A stretch of DNA of 11,705 bases, taken from positions 1 to 11,705 of the forward strand of contig SKJD01000027.1 in assembly GCA_007116095.1 (NCBI GenBank), read 5' to 3'. The translations under genes were made by a program, and so were the position numbers. The notes under the pieces were generated by a model that saw nothing but the letters and a program-made list of their open reading frames with translations, was not told the origin of the DNA and did no database searches. This document shows, in pieces, positions 7,238 through 11,705 of this stretch (position 1 is the first letter of the stretch; the number at the start of each line of letters is the position of its first letter). The stretch is from Candidatus Hydrogenedentota bacterium (GTDB taxonomy: Bacteria > Hydrogenedentota > Hydrogenedentia > Hydrogenedentales > SCBR16-9).

Positions 7238-7882
7238 TTATTGGCCAAAGTCCTGGGCAGCCATATCAAAGCCGGTATCAGTCGCCACAACAGACACCGC
7301 AGACACCGGATTCGTGCGTTCCGCAAATACACCGCCGGAAAGCATGAACTTACAGAGAGCCTCGGCGTTTTCCGGACTGCACTCGCCAGAAAATGCCCGG
7401 TCAATGTGGTTTTCTTCGTAGGTGGCCACGTAGAAGAAAGTGCCGGGCTTCAGCGGGAGTCGCTGAACCTCCAGGCCATCATCGCGGACTATCGCCAACC
7501 AGGCGCTTTGGTCGACCTTGTCAACGACCGCACAAATGCGTGGGGTGTTGTACTGGTCCTTTTCATAGTCCATGCTGAGGCAAGTAAGCGCCAATGCATC
7601 CCGGACAGGCATCCCCTGTGCTATTTTTTCCGCGATGGGATCGGTCTGGCTGCCATTGGTCATCACGGCGACCTCGCCGTCACAAACTATACGCAGGCAG
7701 TTGTAGGCAATATAGGGATTCTTGTGGATATCGGCCTCATGACCGGATTTTGGCACGATACTGACCTTGTCTTCACCCAATACCGCTGTGCGGTTGGGGA
7801 ACGAGCGACTGGAAACCCGATATCCGGCATAAAGTTGCTCAGTATTGGTCAGGCCTGCCGCCACGATGCGTCCTATATACAT
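7238..7882 (-). CDS. purO: IMP cyclohydrolase, PurO type
   Basis: This 214-residue cytoplasmic enzyme closes the ring of FAICAR to IMP, the last step of de novo purine synthesis. The sequence begins MYIGRIVAAGL and carries the PurO landmarks YRVSSRSFPNR (21-31), KNPYIAYNCLRIV (54-66), NGSQTDPI (76-83) and MDYEKDQYNTPRI (104-116). PurO was first described in archaea and is not homologous to the cyclohydrolase domain of PurH. The frame stays open upstream to 8146, but the ATG at 7882 has a strong ribosome site (gggagg, ten bases ahead) and matches the family start exactly. It is followed 93 bases later by purB, which supports the purine role. The family call is confident; activity is inferred. 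Confidence 0.93.
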   Translation of the reverse strand: MYIGRIVAAGLTNTEQLYAGYRVSSRSFPNRTAVLGEDKVSIVPKSGHEADIHKNPYIAYNCLRIVCDGEVAVMTNGSQTDPIAEKIAQGMPVRDALALTCLSMDYEKDQYNTPRICAVVDKVDQSAWLAIVRDDGLEVQRLPLKPGTFFYVATYEENHIDRAFSGECSPENAEALCKFMLSGGVFAERTNPVSAVSVVATDTGFDMAAQDFGQ

Positions 7883-7894
7883 GGAATAAACCTC

Positions 7895-7975
7895 CCTTGG
7901 GTCGTTGAACACAGAAAAGCAGATTATAGCGTAAAGCGGCCCGCAGGTGCATGTTCTCCTTGGGTGGGGTGAACA
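7895..7975 (-). repeat. Repeated motif flanking the purO promoter
   Basis: On the plus strand, ccttgggt then cgt then tgaaca (7895-7911) recurs as ccttgggt then gggg then tgaaca (7958-7975). Read in the purO direction this is TGTTCA, 3-4 bases, ACCCAAGG. The two copies are about 63 bases apart, close to six helical turns. One lies between the predicted transcription start and the purO start codon, overlapping the ribosome site region. The other lies upstream of the -10. They could be operator half-sites for looping or cooperative binding; chance is possible at this size. Confidence 0.35.
7923..7928 (-). promoter_or_regulatory. Probable -10 box of the purO-purB promoter
   Basis: The minus strand reads a perfect TATAAT (7928 down to 7923). 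Transcription would start near 7916, giving a leader of about 34 bases that includes the gggagg ribosome site. No good -35 hexamer is found at 16-18 bases (the best-placed is TGCACC), so an activator may be needed or the call may be wrong. Confidence 0.45.
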
Positions 7976-8050
7976 AATGGAAGGTTTCGGGCGCAGACAG
8001 GTAACTTGGGAGCTGTTTCCCATAAAATTAGCAAAGAAATGGTCGAATAT

Positions 8051-8079
8051 TTTGCATGTTGGCCTATGTTGGGTATAAT
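8051..8079 (+). promoter_or_regulatory. Sigma-70-type promoter, plus strand
   Basis: TTTGCA (8051-8056) is followed after exactly 17 bases by a perfect TATAAT (8074-8079). The start would be near 8086. The only gene downstream is the export lipoprotein at 8645, so the transcript would have a leader of about 560 bases or would be a separate small RNA. Confidence 0.5.
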
Positions 8080-8165
8080 GCAATAAGAATATGAGAGATT
8101 TTCGTTGCACTATCTGTCCAAAAGCCACATTGTGACTATAGTGCATCCGCCGACTTGATTGCTGA

Positions 8166-8196
8166 TTGTATTAATGGAGTCTCAGTCTGCTAAAAT
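8166..8196 (+). promoter_or_regulatory. Second, weaker promoter candidate
   Basis: An extended -10, TG-C-TAAAAT (8188-8196), has TTGTAT (8166-8171) upstream, but with a long 19-base spacer. The start would be near 8203, about 44 bases before the large inverted repeat at 8247. Confidence 0.25.
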
Positions 8197-8246
8197 GTAG
8201 AACGTTGACGTTTTTTATATTCGATAAAATCCATAAAATACATGAT

Positions 8247-8291
8247 TTCGAAGGGTGGCAGCTTTGTTTTGTGTAATCGCCACCCTTCGAA
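8247..8291. repeat. Perfect 13-bp inverted repeat (stem-loop)
   Basis: ttcgaagggtggc (8247-8259) is exactly reverse-complementary to gccacccttcgaa (8279-8291), with a 19-base T-rich loop. The right arm also contains the 10-base palindrome ccttcgaagg (8284-8293). The plus-strand flank is A-rich (caaaaaaag) rather than T-rich, so it is not a plus-strand terminator. On the minus strand the next bases are only loosely T-rich. It is the strongest inverted repeat in the window. Confidence 0.85.
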
Positions 8292-8644
8292 GGTAACAAA
8301 AAAAGTACTGGCACAGTATGGTTTGTGGTAGGGTGTGCAGATTCGCATGGTAATATCTGTGGCCATAATGAATATTCGCTCAACGTACAGGCTGTAGCGA
8401 TGTAACTTTATTGCGGCTGTATTCATGAAATTTAAGCGATCATGATTTTAACCGCACAAAAACGGAATATAAGCAACAAAAAGCGCGTTTTTCAAGCGTT
8501 TGGAGTTGCCTGCCGAATGTGAGAGAGCAAAAAGAAACTTGAAGATGGCGGAAAGTTGAAAGATTGTGCTTTTGGGGTGTGTACCGGTATGGGAGCCATA
8601 TAAAATTGGCGAAGCGCGTGTATTTTCGTAGGCGGAAGGGCAAT

Positions 8645-10084
8645 ATGGTAAATCTACATATAAAATCGGGGTGGTTTGCTGGGGCGCTGACACTGTTGTT
8701 GTGTTTTGGCCTACTGGGAGCAGGCTGTTCCAATTATTCGGACAGACCGGTGGTGCGTGTTGGTAGCGAAGGGGGAAGGGCCATCGAAGATGAGGTCGTA
8801 TTGACCCGGGCCGAGCTGGAAGCCCAAGAGGCAGAGGCGCGTAAGGAAGGTCTCATAAGTGAGAACGATGCCCCTGCCAACACGACCTTAGAAGTCGCTG
8901 ACGCCACAGATACGGCATCGGATGCCCAAGCTACCTCAACGACAGAGGACGTGTCTGCACCCATGTTCGATGGTGCGGAATCGGGGCCTGGTCTGGAAGA
9001 GCCTTATGGGGATGATGCAGAGCATGCCCGTATGAACATGGATTTTTATGGTTCCGAGTACCGGATTGGGGCGGGCGATCAATTGGGCTTTGTATCCTTT
9101 GATGACCCCAGCCTGAGCGCCCAGGTGATGGTGCGCCATGACGGATATATTTCCCTTCCCTGGATTCCCGATATTCGGGTAGCCGGTTTGACCCGCACCG
9201 AAGCCACGATGTTGCTTCGCGAGGCGTATTCTGAGCTGTATTACGACGCCGAAGTCAGTATGACCATTCTGGAAGCCCGTAGTCAGCAGTTTATGGTGAT
9301 TGGGGATGTCCAGAGCCCATCTGTTTTCCCCTATGTTCAGCCCATGACCTTGCTTGAAGCCATTACCGCTGCCGGTGGGATGCGTAGATCTCAAACAGGT
9401 GGCGGCGGCGGAAATATCATTGAAGGGGGCCAGGGGCAACTGGTTAAGGCATTTGTTATTCGCCATCAGGACGGTCACAGAAATGTCATTGAGGCGGATT
9501 TGCGGGGTCTGCAGGAGTCGGGCGAACATCTCTCCGACATGCCCATTTACCCGGATGACGTGGTCTATGTCCCGGAAGGCATCAACTTGGTTTACGTTCT
9601 GGGTGAGGCCGGGCGACAGGCTGTGGTGCCCATCAGAGAAGGCATGACGTTGTTGCAGCTTATCGCCAATACCGGCGGTTTGCAGGAAACGACAGCGCGC
9701 CTGAATCAGGTGGTGCTGATGCGTGAGATGTCGGACGGCTCACGAAGGATTTTGCTGCTAGACGTACGTCAGATGCTGCGTACGGGCGAAGATTTTCTCA
9801 TCGAAGCAGGGGATATTGTGTATTTTCCACGCCGTCGCATGGAAAACTTGCGCACTTTTGTTACCCGGGTAACCGGTACCATCTCGCCCGCATTGAGCCT
9901 GACCTCCCAGGTGTTGAGCCTCTACATGCAATCTTATGACGCGTATTACACCAAGGAGCGCTTTGATCGTTTGTTTGGTGATGTGCCTGGTGCTGGTGTA
10001 AACAGTACCCTTGCCACGCTACAAACTTTACGTGACTTATCCGCCTTTACCGGGGATTCATTTCCCATATTCCAAGCCAATTAA
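8645..10084 (+). CDS. Polysaccharide export outer-membrane lipoprotein (Wza/GumB-like)
   Basis: This 479-residue protein would form the periplasmic and outer-membrane channel for a capsule or exopolysaccharide. A lipoprotein signal ends in LLGAGCS with the lipid-bearing Cys28; Gly at -3 is not ideal. A long acidic Ala/Thr/Glu/Asp-rich segment (about 45-130) comes next. The Poly_export domain starts at YRIGAGDQLGF (139) and runs to about 208 (DGYISLPWIPDIRVAGLT). SLBB domains follow at about 215-309 (VIGDVQSPSVFPY) and 315-395 (VYVLGEAGRQAVVPI). A C-terminal segment (about 403-432) could be the membrane-spanning helix. The frame is open upstream from 8564, but the ATG at 8645 has ggcgga ahead and starts the signal peptide. 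The co-polymerase gene follows after 27 bases. Confidence 0.93.
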   Translation: MVNLHIKSGWFAGALTLLLCFGLLGAGCSNYSDRPVVRVGSEGGRAIEDEVVLTRAELEAQEAEARKEGLISENDAPANTTLEVADATDTASDAQATSTTEDVSAPMFDGAESGPGLEEPYGDDAEHARMNMDFYGSEYRIGAGDQLGFVSFDDPSLSAQVMVRHDGYISLPWIPDIRVAGLTRTEATMLLREAYSELYYDAEVSMTILEARSQQFMVIGDVQSPSVFPYVQPMTLLEAITAAGGMRRSQTGGGGGNIIEGGQGQLVKAFVIRHQDGHRNVIEADLRGLQESGEHLSDMPIYPDDVVYVPEGINLVYVLGEAGRQAVVPIREGMTLLQLIANTGGLQETTARLNQVVLMREMSDGSRRILLLDVRQMLRTGEDFLIEAGDIVYFPRRRMENLRTFVTRVTGTISPALSLTSQVLSLYMQSYDAYYTKERFDRLFGDVPGAGVNSTLATLQTLRDLSAFTGDSFPIFQAN

Positions 10085-10111
10085 ATCATTGGTGACTGAT
10101 TAGGAGCCCAG

Positions 10112-11705
10112 ATGTCGAGCGAATACTCACAATCGCGTACGCATTCCAGTACGATTATTGATACACAAGAATACGGTGGTGGCAGTCACGGTAGAGCCCC
10201 GGATTTTGATCTGAAACGCATGCTGATATTGCGTGCGCCAATGATTCTGGCCATCGGGATTCTTTTGTCGATACCCACAGTGGCCCTGGCTTGGTTCATG
10301 ATTACGCCTACTTATGTCGCTACTGCGGAAATTCGTTTTTTCTCGGTAACCCCGCGGGTGTTGCAAGGTAGTAGAGCGATAGATAATACGCCGTATCGTC
10401 AATTTGTCGCCACAGAAATCTCCATGATTACCGGCCGGACCATACTTGAAGAGGTTTTGCAGGAACCGCATATTCAAACATTGCCGGCATTGGCAGATAT
10501 TGAAGCGCCACTCCCTTATCTTCGCTCGCATATAAATGCAGGAACGAGAGGAAACAGTGAGTTGGTCGAGGTGACATTGGAGATGGAGGAGCCGATGGCG
10601 GCGCAGGCGATTTTGGACGAGGTCGTCACGAAATACCTCGCCTACGCCGAGCGCTCTGCCGCGGAAGCTGGTGGAGATCGCTTGGCAATCCTGCAACGCA
10701 CCCGAGAGACCTTGCAGCTTGAGCTAGAGCTCATTCTGCGGCAGATCGCCCAGCGCCAGAGTCAGCTTAGTCGCTATGATACAGAAATGCCTGTCTTTGA
10801 GTTTCGCACGGAAGGGGATATGTATCGTGAATACTTGATGAATGCGCAAGATCGTGTTTCTCAGCTTGAAAATACGCTGTCTGGGATAGCGTCGCAAATT
10901 GATCGAATTCATCAACTGCAAGAAACTTATCTGGATAATCCTGAACGTCCAATATACGAATTTGAGATTGAGGCCAGAATAAATTCAGATGGCCGATTGA
11001 TCCAATTCAGCAGTAATCTGGCCACCCAAGAAGCCGAACTTCGCTTGATGGAGCAACGCCAGCGGGATTCTTCGCCCATGTTACGGGCCAAGCGCCTGGA
11101 AATTGAAAGCATGCGCGAAAGCATGAAGCTGCTTAACCAGCAAATTCGAAGCGAAATGTTAAGCACCGTCTTGGCGCAAAAAGAGATGGACCGCCAGTCG
11201 GCGATAAATGATCTAGCCCAAGCCCAGAATCGTTTGGAAGAACATCGTCAGGAACTAGCACTGTACAATCAGAACATCGAAGAACGTAGGGAGCAAGAAG
11301 CTTCCGAGCGTGCGGCACTGGAAGAATTGCGCAGCAGCGAGGAGCAAACACGTAATTTGCTGCAGAACATTCAACGGCAGATATCTGAGATCAATCTGGA
11401 GAGCAATGCGCCGGCGCGGGTGCAACTCGCCACCGCAGCCAATGTGTCGTCCGGACGTTCCTTCGCCCGCAATATACGCTTTTCGATATTGGCGATCATG
11501 GGTTCCTTCGGACTGGCTTTCATGCTGGGATTCTTGAGGGAATTGACCGATCAGGAAGTGCGATCCCCACGTGACCTGGAACGCCTGAGCAACCACCCGG
11601 TATTGGCGGCGATTCCGGATCTTTCCGTGGATTCGATGCATCAGGATGCCGACATCAACTTCATGTCGTCGGATTATCCCAATTCCATGATAGCGGACAA
11701 TTACC
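10112..11705 (+). CDS. Polysaccharide co-polymerase / chain-length determinant, Wzz-GumC-Wzc type (partial)
   Basis: 531 residues are visible and the frame is open at the window edge. It starts at an ATG with aggag (10102-10106) five bases ahead and follows the export lipoprotein by 27 bases, the usual pairing. A hydrophilic N-terminus leads to membrane segment 1 (about 43-65), then TYVATAEIRFF, typical of the Wzz domain. A long periplasmic helical and coiled-coil region (about 187-430) is rich in Gln, Glu and Arg. A Pro-rich turn and membrane segment 2 (456-475) follow. The cytoplasmic part begins with RSPRDLERLSNHPVLAAIPDL (485-505) and ends at PNSMIADNY, which in this family precedes R-x-LRTN and a tyrosine-kinase domain. 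It sets chain length and links the inner-membrane machinery to the exporter. The kinase part is inferred, not seen. Confidence 0.92.
   Translation, partial: MSSEYSQSRTHSSTIIDTQEYGGGSHGRAPDFDLKRMLILRAPMILAIGILLSIPTVALAWFMITPTYVATAEIRFFSVTPRVLQGSRAIDNTPYRQFVATEISMITGRTILEEVLQEPHIQTLPALADIEAPLPYLRSHINAGTRGNSELVEVTLEMEEPMAAQAILDEVVTKYLAYAERSAAEAGGDRLAILQRTRETLQLELELILRQIAQRQSQLSRYDTEMPVFEFRTEGDMYREYLMNAQDRVSQLENTLSGIASQIDRIHQLQETYLDNPERPIYEFEIEARINSDGRLIQFSSNLATQEAELRLMEQRQRDSSPMLRAKRLEIESMRESMKLLNQQIRSEMLSTVLAQKEMDRQSAINDLAQAQNRLEEHRQELALYNQNIEERREQEASERAALEELRSSEEQTRNLLQNIQRQISEINLESNAPARVQLATAANVSSGRSFARNIRFSILAIMGSFGLAFMLGFLRELTDQEVRSPRDLERLSNHPVLAAIPDLSVDSMHQDADINFMSSDYPNSMIADNY

Larger units (their letters stand above)
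7883..8644. other. Long AT-richer divergent intergenic region
   Basis: These 762 bases between the divergent purO and export genes contain no gene I can support. They are visibly richer in A and T than the flanks. They hold a probable purO promoter, a repeated motif near it, one or two plus-strand promoter candidates (8051-8079, 8166-8196), a perfect 13-bp inverted repeat (8247-8291) and a partial ops-like match (8390-8400). A possible -10 tataaa at 8599-8604 lies close to the export gene but has no good -35. The string cataaaat or a near variant (gataaaat, catataaaat) recurs at about 8022, 8222, 8231, 8597 and 8659. Confidence 0.6.

Noticed and set aside
7883..8146. N-terminal extension of the purO frame by 88 residues
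   Set aside because: The extension has no family similarity and covers the probable promoter. The ATG at 7882 has a strong ribosome site and begins with the family's conserved MYIGR.
8247..8291. Inverted repeat read as a terminator or a CRISPR unit
   Set aside because: The flank is A-rich, not T-rich, in the plus direction. There is a single copy with no spacer-repeat periodicity, so neither reading fits.
8171..8733. Minus-strand frames of 70-97 residues in the divergent spacer
   Set aside because: They have no ribosome site, no recognisable motif and mutual overlap. One of them covers the large inverted repeat.

Overview
The window looks like part of a chromosome from a Gram-negative-type bacterium. 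It encodes a Wza-like lipoprotein for export across an outer membrane, a chain-length/co-polymerase partner, a periplasmic TPR protein and a type I signal peptidase. A PurO-type IMP cyclohydrolase, a eukaryote-like adenylosuccinate lyase and a divergent URO-D-family protein occurring together would fit the PVC superphylum (Lentisphaerota or Kiritimatiellota) or Hydrogenedentota. That placement is inference from gene content and is weak. I see no mobile element, CRISPR array, rRNA or tRNA.

Layout. Positions 1-126 hold what may be the last codons of an upstream gene and a good intrinsic terminator. From 152 to 3322 four plus-strand genes follow: a secreted TPR protein, signal peptidase I (lepB), a rhomboid intramembrane protease, and a small membrane-anchored J-domain protein whose N-terminus resembles TatA/TatB. 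A URO-D/corrinoid-methyltransferase-like gene (3474-4691) comes next, behind a strong hairpin that abuts its ribosome binding site. It converges on a minus-strand block, which in transcription order is purO (7882-7238), purB (7144-5711) and a diacylglycerol-kinase-family lipid kinase (5656-4712). A 762-base AT-richer divergent spacer (7883-8644) separates purO from an exopolysaccharide locus that runs off the right edge: a Wza-like export lipoprotein (8645-10084) and a GumC/Wzc-like co-polymerase (10112 to the edge).

How the genes fit together. The left block is about the cell envelope: leader-peptide removal, intramembrane proteolysis and a membrane-tethered DnaK co-chaperone. The minus-strand block contributes two purine steps: PurO closes the IMP ring, and PurB acts both in the de novo pathway and in AMP formation. 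The lipid kinase is a less obvious partner. The right block is the start of a capsule or exopolysaccharide secretion operon.

The least explained parts are the non-coding ones. The divergent spacer has a consensus-like plus promoter about 560 bases ahead of the export gene, a perfect 13-bp inverted repeat inside that possible leader, a partial match to the ops element of polysaccharide operons, and a repeated motif on both sides of the probable purO promoter. A 311-base spacer ahead of the rhomboid gene contains three consecutive inverted repeats. Among the proteins, the TatA/B-like plus J-domain architecture is the most unusual.
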